From: Quinella sp. 2Q5
GTDB taxonomy: Bacteria > Bacillota > Negativicutes > Selenomonadales > Selenomonadaceae
Direction: 5' to 3'
Assembly: GCA_015206785.1 (NCBI GenBank)
Contig: JADEZQ010000002.1
Location: forward strand, 95,827 to 159,826
Length of the DNA stretch: 64,000 nucleotides
Part shown: one piece after another, positions 54,026 to 63,476 of the stretch
How positions within the stretch are numbered: position 1 is the stretch's first letter
Layout: every line of letters starts with the position of its first letter
Notes under the pieces: generated by a model
What the model was told of the DNA's origin: nothing
The model's input: the letters and a program-made list of their open reading frames with translations, nothing else
Databases searched by the model: none
Made by a program: the position numbers and the translations under genes

Positions 54026-55369
54026 TCAGCCGATCATAATGTTTTCGGGCGGATACTTTATCATTGGGTCTTTGTGTTGGCGAATGAGCGCGAGCATGAA
54101 CGTCATTATTCCCACGCGCCCGACGAACATCGTCAACGCCAGAATCAGTTTGCCCCAGTCGTTCCAGCCGGTCGTGAGCCCGATACCCATGCCGACCGTG
54201 CCGAAGCCCGACACCGTCTCGAAGATGACTTCTTCAAGCTCGTGGACTTCGCCGTCAATGGCAGAGAGAATCACGCCCGCCGTCACGACCCAAATCGTGC
54301 CCATAGTGAAGATTGCAAACGCCTGGTCGCGCAGCTGTTGAGTGATTCGCCTGCCGAAGACGACGATTTCATTGCGCCCGCGAAAGACCGCCCACATCGA
54401 CATCACTATCACAAAGAACGTCGTGCTCTTGATGCCGCCGCCCGTTGACAGAGGCGACGCCCCGATGAACATCAGGATTATCATCGTCAGCTGTGTGATT
54501 TGCTCCGACGCCGCCAAGTCAAACGTGTTGAAGCCCGCCGTCCTGCACGAGACCGACATAAACGCGGCGTTGGCAATTTGTGAGCCGGTGTCCATGTTGC
54601 CGACGGTGTGACCGTTGTTGCATTCCATTCCAAAGATCAGCCCCGTGCCCACGACGATCAGCGCGATGTTGGTGACCAGGACGATTTTGGTGTGCAGGGA
54701 AAATTTTTTCCACCGCCGCCGGTTGACGACGTCAGCCATCACCGTGAAGCCGATGCCGCCCAAAATTATCAGCAGAGCTATGCAAGTCATCAGGAAGAAA
54801 TCGTCGTTGCGCTTGCAAAGGCTGTCGTAGTTGCCGAACAGATCGAAGCCCGCGTTGCAGAAGGCACTGACCGAATGAAAAATTCCGTAGCCTATCGCGT
54901 TGAGACCGAACTCGTCGGCAAAGTGAATCGTCAGCACAACGGCAAAGACGCCTTCGATTATGAACGTGTACTTAATCATTCGGGCAATCAGTTCGACGAT
55001 TCCCGCCTGCCCGCTTTGATTGAGCGACTCTTGCAGAACGATGTTCTCTTGCAAGCGGAAGCGGTAGCCCATTGTGTGAACGACGAGCGTGGCAAGCGTC
55101 ATTATCCCCAGCCCGCCGACTTGAATCAGCAACAACATGACGAGCGTGCCGAAGAGCGTCAAATCGTTGTGAATGTCCACGACCGTCAGCCCCGTCACGC
55201 ACGAAGCCGACGTGGACACGAACAGCGCATCAATCCAGCGGAGCCCCTGCCCGTTCGTCGTCGACAGCGGCAACATCAAAAGCACCGTGCCCAGCGCAAT
55301 CATTAGCACGAAACTCAGCAAGATGATCTGTGTCGGCTTGAGCTTGAAAATTTCTTGCAAACGATTCAT
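54026..55369 (-). CDS. ktrB: Ktr potassium transporter membrane subunit
   Basis: 447 residues, eight or more TM helices plus pore loops. Selectivity-filter repeats are VSTSASCVTGLTV near residue 50, SVSAFCNAGFDLF near 165, SVSCRTAGFNTFD near 280 and ETVSGFGTVGMGIG near 385. It pairs with ktrA. An extended -10 (TGCTATCAT, 55402-55397) lies just after the argJ terminator, so the pair has its own promoter. It differs from the TrkH at 2313-3773, giving two K+ systems in the window. Confidence 0.95.
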   Translation of the reverse strand: MNRLQEIFKLKPTQIILLSFVLMIALGTVLLMLPLSTTNGQGLRWIDALFVSTSASCVTGLTVVDIHNDLTLFGTLVMLLLIQVGGLGIMTLATLVVHTMGYRFRLQENIVLQESLNQSGQAGIVELIARMIKYTFIIEGVFAVVLTIHFADEFGLNAIGYGIFHSVSAFCNAGFDLFGNYDSLCKRNDDFFLMTCIALLIILGGIGFTVMADVVNRRRWKKFSLHTKIVLVTNIALIVVGTGLIFGMECNNGHTVGNMDTGSQIANAAFMSVSCRTAGFNTFDLAASEQITQLTMIILMFIGASPLSTGGGIKSTTFFVIVMSMWAVFRGRNEIVVFGRRITQQLRDQAFAIFTMGTIWVVTAGVILSAIDGEVHELEEVIFETVSGFGTVGMGIGLTTGWNDWGKLILALTMFVGRVGIMTFMLALIRQHKDPMIKYPPENIMIG

Positions 55370-55402
55370 CTGCTTGCCTCCCGAAAAATTTCCCCAATGA
55401 TA

Positions 55403-55438
55403 GCAAAAAAAATTCCCCGCCGCAAATTTTCGACGGGG
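55403..55438 (-). terminator. argJ terminator
   Basis: Minus strand CCCCGTCG (55438-55431) pairs with CGGCGGGG (55422-55415) around an AAAATTTG loop, followed by AATTTTTTTT. It separates argC-argJ from the ktr genes. Confidence 0.8.
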
Positions 55439-55485
55439 TCAGCGCGTTCAGACGGGCTGTAAAATTTTTTTCGAGACGTCGGCAG

Positions 55486-56697
55486 TCAGGTCGTGTAATC
55501 CGCGTTGATTTTGACGTAGCCGAACGACAAGTCGCAAGTGTAAATCGTCGCCGCCGCAGAGCCGAGACCGAGCTCAATATCGATGGTGATGTCGTGTTCG
55601 GAAAGGACGGCGCGCATTTCGTCCGCGTCGAACTTCGTGACGAGACCCGCGGCATAAACCGTCAGCCCGCCGAATTTGATGACGACTTTATCGGGATCGA
55701 TGGCGACACCCGAATATCCCACGGCGCAGATGAATCGACCGGCGTTGGGGTCTTGCCCGAAGATGGCGGTCTTGCACAGCGGGGAGTTGGCTATGCTCAT
55801 GCCCACCTGCTTTGCGTCGGCGAAGGTCTTCGCGCCCGTGACGTTGACGGTGACGAATTTGGTTGCGCCCTCGCCGTCGGAGGCGATGCGTTTGGCAAGC
55901 TCGGTGCAGATATTCTTGAGCGTGCTGAAAAATTTTTCGTAGTCAGCGTCGCGCGTGGTAATCTTCGGATTGCCCGCCGCGCCGTTCGCCAAGACGACGA
56001 CGCTGTCGTTGGTGCTCATGTCGCCGTCAACGGAGATGCAATTGAACGTGACTTCGGTTATCTCGCTCAAAGCCGCCTGCAAAAGTTTTTGGTCGATGTC
56101 GGCGTCGGTGGTGATGAAGCAGAGCATTGTCGCCATGTCGGGGCGAATCATGCCCGAACCTTTAGCGATGGCACCGAAGCGAACTTCCACGCCGCCGATT
56201 TCGATTTCAGTCGCGCAGGTTTTGGAGTAGGTGTCGGTCGTGACGATTGCGTTGCCCGCGTCAACGGAGCCTTCGCGCGAAAGTTTGCTGACTGCGTCGT
56301 GAATTCCCGCGGACATTTTATCCATTGGCAGGTTGGAACCGATGAGCCCCGTCGAAGCGACGATGATGTCTTCGGGCTTGCAACCGAGTTCGCCCGCGGC
56401 AATCGATGCCATTTGCCGAGCGTCGCGCAGACCCTGTTCGCCCGTGCAAGCATTGGCGCAGCCCGCGTTGGCAACGACAGCATGAGCCGTGCCGGTTGCG
56501 ACGACTTCTTTGCTGACTTGAACGGGAGCCGCCGCGACGAGATTCTTCGTGAAGACGCCCGCGACTGCCGCCATTCGTTCGGTGTGGATGACTGCCACGT
56601 CAAGGTTGCCGTTCTTTTTGATGCCCGCACGTACGCCCGCCGCTTTGAAGCCTTTCGGATAGGCGACGCCCGCGCTTTTGTGTTTGTCGTTGAACAT
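55486..56697 (-). CDS. argJ: Bifunctional glutamate N-acetyltransferase / ornithine acetyltransferase
   Basis: 403 residues, recycles the acetyl group between N-acetylornithine and glutamate. Self-cleaves before the threonine in MIRPDMATMLCFITTDAD near residue 180; VASTGLIGSNLPMDK near residue 113 and SVDGDMSTNDSV near 225 are present. The single glycine-rich GVAYPKGFKAAGV start is typical. AGGAGG precedes the ATG. It is separated from argC by a structured repeat (56728-56835). Confidence 0.96.
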   Translation of the reverse strand: MFNDKHKSAGVAYPKGFKAAGVRAGIKKNGNLDVAVIHTERMAAVAGVFTKNLVAAAPVQVSKEVVATGTAHAVVANAGCANACTGEQGLRDARQMASIAAGELGCKPEDIIVASTGLIGSNLPMDKMSAGIHDAVSKLSREGSVDAGNAIVTTDTYSKTCATEIEIGGVEVRFGAIAKGSGMIRPDMATMLCFITTDADIDQKLLQAALSEITEVTFNCISVDGDMSTNDSVVVLANGAAGNPKITTRDADYEKFFSTLKNICTELAKRIASDGEGATKFVTVNVTGAKTFADAKQVGMSIANSPLCKTAIFGQDPNAGRFICAVGYSGVAIDPDKVVIKFGGLTVYAAGLVTKFDADEMRAVLSEHDITIDIELGLGSAAATIYTCDLSFGYVKINADYTT

Positions 56698-56727
56698 ATG
56701 TTTGCCTCCTCAATTCGTGATTAGGAT

Positions 56728-56835
56728 CTACTTTCTTTTGCGGGTCCAAAAGAAAGTAGCAAAGAAAAGGACCTCCGAGCCGGCAACGACGCATCACGTC
56801 GTCGTAAGCCGGCGGCCGCCCGTCCATGGGCGGCC
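56728..56835 (+). repeat. Intergenic dyad repeat element, copy 2
   Basis: A perfect 13-bp inverted repeat CTACTTTCTTTTG (56728-56740 with 56747-56759, 6-nt loop), followed by CAAAGAAAA, as in the copy at 4268. Two further hairpins follow: GCCGGC arms (56779-56784 with 56808-56813) enclosing ACGACG/CGTCGT, and GGCCGCCC/GGGCGGCC (56814-56821 with 56828-56835). It fills the gap between argC and argJ. Confidence 0.8.
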
Positions 56836-56864
56836 TCGTTATCGCTGACTTCAACGGGTGCGGG

Positions 56865-57902
56865 TCACGGATACATTGGCACGACATCGAGCCCGACGCT
56901 TTCGTAGAAGCCCGCCGCGATGTTGAAGTTCTGAACTGCCTGACCCGCCGCGCCCTTGATTAGGTTGTCGATGGCGGAAAGAATTATAACACGGCGAGTG
57001 CGTTCGTCAATGTGCCAGGCGATGTCGCAGAAGTTTGAGCCGCGCACGAATTTGGTTTCGGGGTAGGCGTCGCGCCCGAGCAGGCGGATAAATTTTTCGC
57101 CCGCGTATGTCTTGCTAAAGGCGGCGTCAATCATTTCGACGGGAACGTTTTCATTGAGCGTGGCATAGCAGGTCGCCAAAATCCCGCGGCTCATTGGCAC
57201 CAGGTGCGGCGTGAAGTTGATGATGATGTCTTCGCCGCTAAGGTCAGCAAGAGCCTGTTCAATCTCCGGCGTGTGGCGATGATGGGCGACGTTGTATGCC
57301 TTGAAGTTGTCGTAGAGTTCGGGGAAGTGGTTGCCGAGCTTGAGACCTCTGCCTGCGCCGCTGACGCCCGAAGCCGCGTCGACGATGATGGAGTTGGGGT
57401 CGACAAGATGATGTTTGACGAGCGGAGCCAGAGCCAGAATCGAAGCCGTGGTGAAGCAGCCGGCGTTGCCGATGATCTTTGCCGTGCGAATGTCTTCGCG
57501 ATAAATTTCTGCCAAGCCGTAAACCCTGTGAGCGTTGGGGTGAATGTGAGCCACGTGATACCAAGCCTCGTAGACGGTCGTGTCGTTGAAGCGATAATCC
57601 GCGCCCAGGTCGATGATCCTGACGGGCAGAGCGTCCAACTTCTTTCCGACGTCCATAGCGTGACCGTGGGGCAGGGCGATGAAGACGAAGTCGCTGTCCG
57701 CGCCGATTTGCTCAATGTCCGCCAGAGATTCAAGCGTCATGTCGCAGACGTCGCGAAGGTGCGGATACAGTTCGGAAATTTTTTTGCCGGTGTGGCTTTC
57801 GGACGTGATGTGCGTGATTTGAGCTTGCGGGTGCCTGACGAGTATCGACAAAAGCTGTGCACCCGCGTAGCCTGTCGCGCCGATGATGCTGACTTTAACC
57901 AA
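56865..57902 (-). CDS. argC: N-acetyl-gamma-glutamyl-phosphate reductase
   Basis: 345 residues, NADPH-dependent reduction in arginine synthesis. The nucleotide fold SIIGATGYAGAQLL begins near residue 5. The catalytic cysteine lies in GNAGCFTTASILAL near residue 146 (GNPGC in most homologues, here Ala for Pro), and the histidine in HRHTPEIEQ near residue 208. AGGAGG precedes the ATG. It follows cbiT by 12 bp and leads to argJ. Confidence 0.96.
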   Translation of the reverse strand: MVKVSIIGATGYAGAQLLSILVRHPQAQITHITSESHTGKKISELYPHLRDVCDMTLESLADIEQIGADSDFVFIALPHGHAMDVGKKLDALPVRIIDLGADYRFNDTTVYEAWYHVAHIHPNAHRVYGLAEIYREDIRTAKIIGNAGCFTTASILALAPLVKHHLVDPNSIIVDAASGVSGAGRGLKLGNHFPELYDNFKAYNVAHHRHTPEIEQALADLSGEDIIINFTPHLVPMSRGILATCYATLNENVPVEMIDAAFSKTYAGEKFIRLLGRDAYPETKFVRGSNFCDIAWHIDERTRRVIILSAIDNLIKGAAGQAVQNFNIAAGFYESVGLDVVPMYP

Positions 57903-57914
57903 TGTGTTGACCTC

Positions 57915-58478
57915 CTAAAAATTTTTGCCCGCCGTGATGATCGTGACGGGATTCAACGCGCGAGCCATATCATAGAGCCCAACGCTCTCCAGGCGAGTGA
58001 TTTGCACGCAAACGGCGTCATACGTCCAGCCGCGAGCCCTGAAGTAATCTAGAGCCTGCGCCGTCGTCTGCACAGTCAAAGCGTTCACCACGAGCCGCGA
58101 GCCGACTTTGAGCCTGGACGTCAGCGCGTCGAGGATATCATGCAATCTGCCGCCTGAGCCGCCGACAATAGCCGCGTCCAACATCGGCAAAGCCTCCAGC
58201 CCGTCGGGAGCTTCCTTGTGAAGGATGGTGACGTTGCCGACGGAAAATTTTTCGACGTTGCGGCGAATGAGTTCGATGGCGTCGGCGTTTCGTTCGATGG
58301 CAAAAATTTTTCCGCGCACAGCACAAAGAGCCGCCTCAATCGAAATGGAGCCGGTGCCCGCGCCCACGTCCGCGACGACCGAATCAACGCCGAGCCGCGC
58401 CTTCGCCACAGTGAGCGCACGAATTTCCTGCTTGGTCATGGGAACTTTCCCGCGGATAAATTCTGCGTCGTCAATCAT
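57915..58478 (-). CDS. cbiT: Precorrin/cobalt-precorrin decarboxylating methyltransferase CbiT
   Basis: 187 residues. FIRGKVPMTKQEIRALTVAK near residue 7 and the SAM motif VVADVGAGTGSISIEAAL near residue 35 are the CbiT hallmarks, with AAIVGGSGGRLHDILD near 103. It performs the C15 methylation and decarboxylation in cobalamin ring synthesis. No other cobalamin gene is in the window, so it is an isolated member. Overlaps the DUF262 gene by 8 bases. Confidence 0.9.
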   Translation of the reverse strand: MIDDAEFIRGKVPMTKQEIRALTVAKARLGVDSVVADVGAGTGSISIEAALCAVRGKIFAIERNADAIELIRRNVEKFSVGNVTILHKEAPDGLEALPMLDAAIVGGSGGRLHDILDALTSRLKVGSRLVVNALTVQTTAQALDYFRARGWTYDAVCVQITRLESVGLYDMARALNPVTIITAGKNF

Positions 58479-60171
58479 CGCCGAGCCTCATCGAATCGCA
58501 AATTTTGTCGGCAATCATCTGCGCCCGCGCCGCCAAAAATTTTTTGAAGTTGCCTGGCTTCCAAAGGTTTTCGTCGGCGGGGATCAGGTGGCGCGTCAGG
58601 TAGCTCTGGTCGGTGCGGGCAATCCAATCGCGAAGACGCCTCTCGCCCTTGTCAACCGAATCGTCGCGGTTCAAAAGGTGCAAGTTCGCCACCGAATCAA
58701 TCATCGCCTCGGAAATGCCACAGCGTTTGCAAAGCGACGGCGTCAATCGACTGCGCGGCTGAATGTGAACGGGCGAAGAGAAGTCCGCGGCGTCGTACAT
58801 CAGGTAGAAGACGTAATCGCGGCTCAAGTCGTCCAAGTTGGCGGCGGTGATGTCCGTGCGGAAGGCGTGAAGATTTTTCTTGCACACGTCGAAGAGTTCT
58901 TCGGTCGGAAAATTTTTCCCGCGGGAATTTTTCAGGACGTCGTGCAAAAGTTTCAGCCCACGCTCCGAAGGTGTCCAGCCACACCCCCGCCGAAAGATCC
59001 CGTTCAACAGCGACAGCCTCAACCAACGACGCATCTGCCCAAAATCTCGGCGGCTCTCGTCGTGATGAAAACGATACGCCAGCAGATACAGCGGCACGGG
59101 CGAGCGGGCACTCGACAGCGCAAACCAGCCGTAGTCTCTCGTGCGGCGCAGAAAGTCTCGGACGTTGGCAAGGGTCGCGCGAATTTTGTCGGCGTTATCG
59201 AGCGCGAAGCCGGCAAACTTTTCGCCGTCGATGTCCAGGTCGCTGACCGAAGCAAGCGGCTTGTCCTGCAGCGTCATAATCAGCTTGATAGCCTCGTCCT
59301 GCGTCAAGCGAATGTCGACGTTCTCGCGGACAATGCGGTCAAGAAAATCTTCCATGCGATTATCGAAGCCCTTGAGCCTTGAGGCAACCAAGTCCAGCGC
59401 ATTGAGGCGGGTGCCCTCGCTGTTTAGGCGGCGGAAGAGTTCAACCATGCGTTGACGGTTTTCAATCGGGTCGGTGGTGCTGTCGATGTTCACTTCCGAA
59501 ATGCCGATATTCTCCAGGTCGAAGATGTTGCGGTTGAAGCGGGCAATGTTCTCGCGGATATGCTCGCGCTTGTTGTCGGCGTCAACGTTTTCCTCGCGAA
59601 TAATTTCGTCGACGATCTTGCGGACGTTGCCGCCCAAAAGCGACAGCTTCTCGTACAAATCGCCCACGGGATACCACAGACACTCGCCGACGGTTTGAAT
59701 CTCCGCCTCGGCAATGGGACGCTCGGCTCGCTCACGATTGACCGATGCTCGTCGCCGAGCAGGCAACGCGAACTTGAAATCGAACTCGGCTCGCTGAAAG
59801 TCACTGTACAGGTCGAAGTACAGTTGCTTGCCGACGAACGAGCCGCACAGCCCGATATAAAACGTTTGCAGTCGCTGTTGCCCGTCGATGACGAAGAATT
59901 GTTCGTCTTCCAGAAGATTTGTTTGCGGATGAGATTTACGCGGCTCGCCGTCGTCGGTGAATTCCCGTGCCTCGAACAGCGGCAACCGCCCTGCCTCCTC
60001 CTTGAGCACGATTATCGCGCCGAAGGAATGTTCCTTGAGCAGCGTGTCGAAAAGTTTTGTCATTGCATCTTCGCGCCAGACGAGCCGACGCTGAATGACG
60101 GGCAGAACAAATTTTCCCGCGCGTATCTTGCTGACGACCTCGTTGACGGTCTTGGTCTTCCAACCTGCCAT
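58471..60171 (-). CDS. DUF262/DUF1524 GmrSD-like protein
   Basis: 566 residues from ATG 60171 (AGAGGAGAG about 8 bases upstream). N-terminal DUF262 with LPVIQRRLVWREDAMTKLFD near residue 23 and FVIDGQQRLQTF near residue 92. The C-terminus resembles the DUF1524 HNH-like domain: HIQPRSRL near residue 467 and VANLHLLNRDDSVDKGERR near 492, with Asp-Asp where an Asn is usual. GmrSD-type enzymes cut modified foreign DNA, so an anti-phage role is plausible. No methylase partner is adjacent; neighbours are a membrane acyltransferase-like gene and cbiT. Confidence 0.82.
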   Translation of the reverse strand: MAGWKTKTVNEVVSKIRAGKFVLPVIQRRLVWREDAMTKLFDTLLKEHSFGAIIVLKEEAGRLPLFEAREFTDDGEPRKSHPQTNLLEDEQFFVIDGQQRLQTFYIGLCGSFVGKQLYFDLYSDFQRAEFDFKFALPARRRASVNRERAERPIAEAEIQTVGECLWYPVGDLYEKLSLLGGNVRKIVDEIIREENVDADNKREHIRENIARFNRNIFDLENIGISEVNIDSTTDPIENRQRMVELFRRLNSEGTRLNALDLVASRLKGFDNRMEDFLDRIVRENVDIRLTQDEAIKLIMTLQDKPLASVSDLDIDGEKFAGFALDNADKIRATLANVRDFLRRTRDYGWFALSSARSPVPLYLLAYRFHHDESRRDFGQMRRWLRLSLLNGIFRRGCGWTPSERGLKLLHDVLKNSRGKNFPTEELFDVCKKNLHAFRTDITAANLDDLSRDYVFYLMYDAADFSSPVHIQPRSRLTPSLCKRCGISEAMIDSVANLHLLNRDDSVDKGERRLRDWIARTDQSYLTRHLIPADENLWKPGNFKKFLAARAQMIADKICDSMRLGDD

Positions 60172-60185
60172 AAAAAATCTCTCCT

Positions 60186-61310
60186 CTAAATTTTGATGAC
60201 GATTCCGCGCCGACGAATGAATTCCGACGGCGGCAACCAAATCAGACACCACAGCGCACAAAAAATCATTGACCCGAACTCCGGACTCACCAGGCGAGCG
60301 AACGAGAGCTGAAAGAACCTGATGTAGACGGGCGTGCCTTCCACCGACGATGGGTAGATATTCAGCGCGATGAACACCGTGCCGACGAACAGGAAGATCA
60401 GCAGAGGATTCATGCCCGCCGACGCCAACGGTTGGAAAAATTTTTTCGTGCGCGGAAAATTTTCAAACAGATACATCAGCGCGGCGAGCAACCAAATTTC
60501 CACCGCCGAGGTTATCAGCGCGAACGGTGCCGTCCACAAATTCTTCGCGACGATGTCAAACGCGCTCCACAGTCCGCCGGCAATCATCAGCCCGACACCC
60601 GACACCGTCAGCAGAAAAATTTTATCGCGGGTCGTGGCGTGGTCAACTAAAATTCTGCCTGCCATCAAGCCGAACAGAAACGACGCCGTGCTCCCAATCG
60701 TGCCGTAGAGACCTTCGGGGTCATGCGTGGGCGTGTAGATGTGATTCGCGCCCGGAATGAGCATATCAATCGCGCCGCTCAAGTTGTGGTTGATGTCGAA
60801 GGGATTTTCGGGCGCAAAGACGTGAAAGCCGACGCTCGAAGCAAACAGCAGACCGAACGCCGCACCCGCGACGCCGACGTCATTGCGCACGGCGCGTGCT
60901 ATCATCATTCCCAGCGCGTACGTCAGAGCCAGCCTCTGCAAAATTCCGAACGGTCGCATGTGAACAATTGCCTCGTCGAAAAAATTCGCGGCGGTGAAGT
61001 CCGGCAAGAAGATGTACCTGAAGACGGCAGGCAACTCGTTGAACAGGACGCCCGCCACGAACAGCAACGTCGCCCGCCGAAAAATTTTCCGCAACGACGG
61101 CTCGTGCCGCGCCATAGAAACCGCCGCGCTCATGCCCATGGCGAAGACGAATCCTGGAAACGCGAAGTCCGCGAACGTCAGCCCCTCCCACGGCGCGTGA
61201 ATGAATATCGGGTAGGCAACGGCAGCCGGCGGCGCGTCCACGAACAGCATTATCATTATCGCCAGCCCGCGCACCACGTCCAACGAATAGAATCGTCGCT
61301 TGTCGGTCAT
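60186..61310 (-). CDS. DUF5009 / HGSNAT-like membrane acyltransferase
   Basis: 374 residues with about ten TM segments. The opening [20 protein letters not shown] and [20 protein letters not shown] near residue 38 match the heparan-alpha-glucosaminide acetyltransferase / DUF5009 family (COG4299), which acetylates sugars across membranes; the histidine of IHAPW is the likely acetyl carrier. GGGAGATGA precedes the ATG. First gene of the long minus-strand run down to argJ. Confidence 0.85.
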   Translation of the reverse strand: MTDKRRFYSLDVVRGLAIMIMLFVDAPPAAVAYPIFIHAPWEGLTFADFAFPGFVFAMGMSAAVSMARHEPSLRKIFRRATLLFVAGVLFNELPAVFRYIFLPDFTAANFFDEAIVHMRPFGILQRLALTYALGMMIARAVRNDVGVAGAAFGLLFASSVGFHVFAPENPFDINHNLSGAIDMLIPGANHIYTPTHDPEGLYGTIGSTASFLFGLMAGRILVDHATTRDKIFLLTVSGVGLMIAGGLWSAFDIVAKNLWTAPFALITSAVEIWLLAALMYLFENFPRTKKFFQPLASAGMNPLLIFLFVGTVFIALNIYPSSVEGTPVYIRFFQLSFARLVSPEFGSMIFCALWCLIWLPPSEFIRRRGIVIKI

Positions 61311-61344
61311 AAAGTCATCTCCCGTGAAAAATTTTATGCGGCGC

Positions 61345-61374
61345 ATTCTATCACACTCGGCGGGCTTTGGGCAA
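61345..61374 (-). promoter_or_regulatory. Promoter of the 61310-55486 minus-strand operon
   Basis: Minus strand: TTGCCC (61374-61369), 18-bp spacer, TAGAAT (61350-61345). Confidence 0.55.
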
Positions 61375-61386
61375 TGCGCCCCGCGG

Positions 61387-61415
61387 TTGACAGGAGGTGA
61401 ATCAACTTGTAAAAT
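61387..61415 (+). promoter_or_regulatory. pyrH-frr-uppS promoter
   Basis: TTGACA (61387-61392), 17-bp spacer, TAAAAT (61410-61415), 29 bases before pyrH. The spacer happens to contain AGGAGGTGA. Confidence 0.75.
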
Positions 61416-61443
61416 TGGCGGCGAACGGAGGCGGTCAAGCTGT

Positions 61444-62151
61444 ATGAAATACAAACGTGTAGTTCTGAAGTTGAGCGGCGAGGCTCTGGCAGGCGATAAA
61501 AGTTTCGGCATCAACCCGCCCGTAGTAGAGAGCATCGCTCGGCAAATCCAACGAATTCGCGAGGCCGGGCTTGAAGTCGCAATCGTCGTTGGCGGCGGAA
61601 ACATCTGGCGGGGCTTGAGCGGCGCGGCAAAGGGTATGGATCGTGCCACGGCAGATTATATGGGAATGCTCGCGACAATCATGAACGCGCTTGCCCTGCA
61701 GGACGCCCTTGAACAGCTGAAGGTTTTTACCCGCGTGCAGACGGCAATCGAAATGCGCGAGGTCGCCGAACCCTACATTCGTCGCCGCGCAGTCCGTCAC
61801 CTGGAGAAAGGGCGCGTCGTCATCTTCGGCGGCGGAACCGGCAATCCCTACTTCAGCACCGACACCACTGCAGCTCTGCGCGCGGCTGAAGTCGAGGCGG
61901 ACGTCATCCTCATGGCAAAGAAGGGTGCCGACGGAATTTTTGACGCCGACCCCAACCGTTTCCCCGACGCCAAAAAGTTCGACACCATCAGCTACATCGA
62001 CATCTTGAACTTGGGGCTACACGTCATGGACACCACAGCAACCGGTCTTTGCATGGACAACCACATTCCGCTCGTCGTCTTCAACATCGACGACCACGAA
62101 AATATTTACCGCGCCGCAATCGGCGAAACCATCGGCACGACTGTCAGTTAA
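61444..62151 (+). CDS. pyrH: UMP kinase
   Basis: 235 residues, hexameric bacterial UMP kinase. [12 protein letters not shown] near residue 5, [10 protein letters not shown] near residue 45, [18 protein letters not shown] near 60 and [17 protein letters not shown] near 160 are present. ATG 61444 has GGAGGCGG upstream at a long spacing (about 13 bases). It heads pyrH-frr-uppS, the standard order after tsf. Confidence 0.97.
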   Translation: MKYKRVVLKLSGEALAGDKSFGINPPVVESIARQIQRIREAGLEVAIVVGGGNIWRGLSGAAKGMDRATADYMGMLATIMNALALQDALEQLKVFTRVQTAIEMREVAEPYIRRRAVRHLEKGRVVIFGGGTGNPYFSTDTTAALRAAEVEADVILMAKKGADGIFDADPNRFPDAKKFDTISYIDILNLGLHVMDTTATGLCMDNHIPLVVFNIDDHENIYRAAIGETIGTTVS

Positions 62152-62164
62152 GGGGGCATTTCAA

Positions 62165-62722
62165 ATGACGAACGACGTTATCAAATCGGCAGAAGACCGT
62201 TTGGGCAAAACTCTCGACGGGCTCAAGAAGGAATACGGCACACTTCGCGCCGGACGCGCCGCGCCCAGCCTGCTCGATAAAGTCCTGGTCGATTATTACG
62301 GCACACCCACGCCCGTCAACCAAATCGCCAACGTCACCGTGCCCGAGCCGCGCATGATTATGATCAAGCCCTACGACAGAAGTTCCCTGCGCGACATCGA
62401 ACGCGCTATCCAAAAGTCCGATTTGGGTCTCACGCCCAACAGCGACGGCACTACCATCCGCCTGGCAATCCCCCAGCCCACGCAAGATCGGCGTAAAGAA
62501 CTCGTCAAGGTCGTCAGCAAGAAGGCGGAAGAGGCAAAGGTTGCTATGCGCAACATCCGCCGCGACGCCAACGAATCCATCAAGAAGCTCGAAAAGGGCA
62601 AGCAGATCACCGAGGACGACCGCAAAGACGCTCAAGACGAAATGCAAAAGCTCCTGGACAAATACATCAAGCTCGTCGATTCTGCACGCTCCACCAAAGA
62701 AAAAGAAGTTATGGAAGTCTGA
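62165..62722 (+). CDS. frr: Ribosome recycling factor
   Basis: 185 residues. Splits the post-termination ribosome with EF-G. Three-helix and beta domain motifs: GTLRAGRAAPSLLDKVLVDYYG near residue 26 (split by the hinge), GTTIRLAIPQPTQDRRKELVK near 98 and AMRNIRRDANESIKKLEK near 130. GGGGGC lies just before the ATG. 1 bp separates it from uppS. Confidence 0.97.
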   Translation: MTNDVIKSAEDRLGKTLDGLKKEYGTLRAGRAAPSLLDKVLVDYYGTPTPVNQIANVTVPEPRMIMIKPYDRSSLRDIERAIQKSDLGLTPNSDGTTIRLAIPQPTQDRRKELVKVVSKKAEEAKVAMRNIRRDANESIKKLEKGKQITEDDRKDAQDEMQKLLDKYIKLVDSARSTKEKEVMEV

Positions 62723-62723
62723 T

Positions 62724-63467
62724 ATGTGGGAAAGCGACGCCGGCTTGCTCTTGCGAGTCGATAAGGACAAGATGCCGCGGCACGTGGCTATCATAATGGA
62801 CGGCAACGGACGCTGGGCTAACGGCCGCGGGCTCATTAGGAGCGCGGGGCACACCGCCGGCGTCAAAACCCTCAAAAATATTTTGAAGACGGCGGTTAAT
62901 CTCAAGCTCGAATCGCTCACGGTTTACGCCTTCTCCACGGAAAATTGGAAGCGGCCTCTCTCCGAGGTCGACTTTTTAATGCACCTGTTTTCGGATTATC
63001 TCCGGCGCGAAATGCTAGAAATGCACCAAAACAACGTCCGAATAAAATTTCTCGGCCGCACGGAAGATTTTTCGCCCGCACTGCAAAATTTAATTCGCCA
63101 ATCCGTCGCGCTGATGAAGGACAACACCGGCGTCAAATTCAACATCGCGGCCGATTATGGCGGCAGGGACGAAATCGTTCGCGCCGCGCAAAAATTGGCT
63201 CGCCGCGTGCAAAACGGTGAGCTTGCGCCCGAAAATATTTCCGAGGAACTTTTTGATGACGCGCTCGATACCGGCGGTCAGCCGCCCGTCGATTTGCTGA
63301 TTCGTACGAGCGGCGACCTGCGTGTCAGCAATTTTTTATTGTGGCAGGCCGCTTACGCCGAATTCTGGTTCACCGACACGCCCTGGCCCGCCTTCACGCC
63401 CGAAGAATTCGTCGACGCTCTCGTCGCCTTCGGCAAGCGCAATCGGCGGTTCGGCGCGCTGAATTGA
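62724..63467 (+). CDS. uppS: Isoprenyl transferase (undecaprenyl diphosphate synthase)
   Basis: 247 residues, makes the C55 carrier lipid for cell wall synthesis. The catalytic aspartate is in HVAIIMDGNGRWA near residue 20, followed by GHTAGVKTLKNILK, VYAFSTENWKRP near 70 and the late LLIRTSGDLRVSNFLLWQ near 190. ATG begins one base after the frr stop. cdsA normally follows; here a glycosyltransferase does. Confidence 0.97.
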   Translation: MWESDAGLLLRVDKDKMPRHVAIIMDGNGRWANGRGLIRSAGHTAGVKTLKNILKTAVNLKLESLTVYAFSTENWKRPLSEVDFLMHLFSDYLRREMLEMHQNNVRIKFLGRTEDFSPALQNLIRQSVALMKDNTGVKFNIAADYGGRDEIVRAAQKLARRVQNGELAPENISEELFDDALDTGGQPPVDLLIRTSGDLRVSNFLLWQAAYAEFWFTDTPWPAFTPEEFVDALVAFGKRNRRFGALN

Positions 63468-63476
63468 GGTGCTCAC

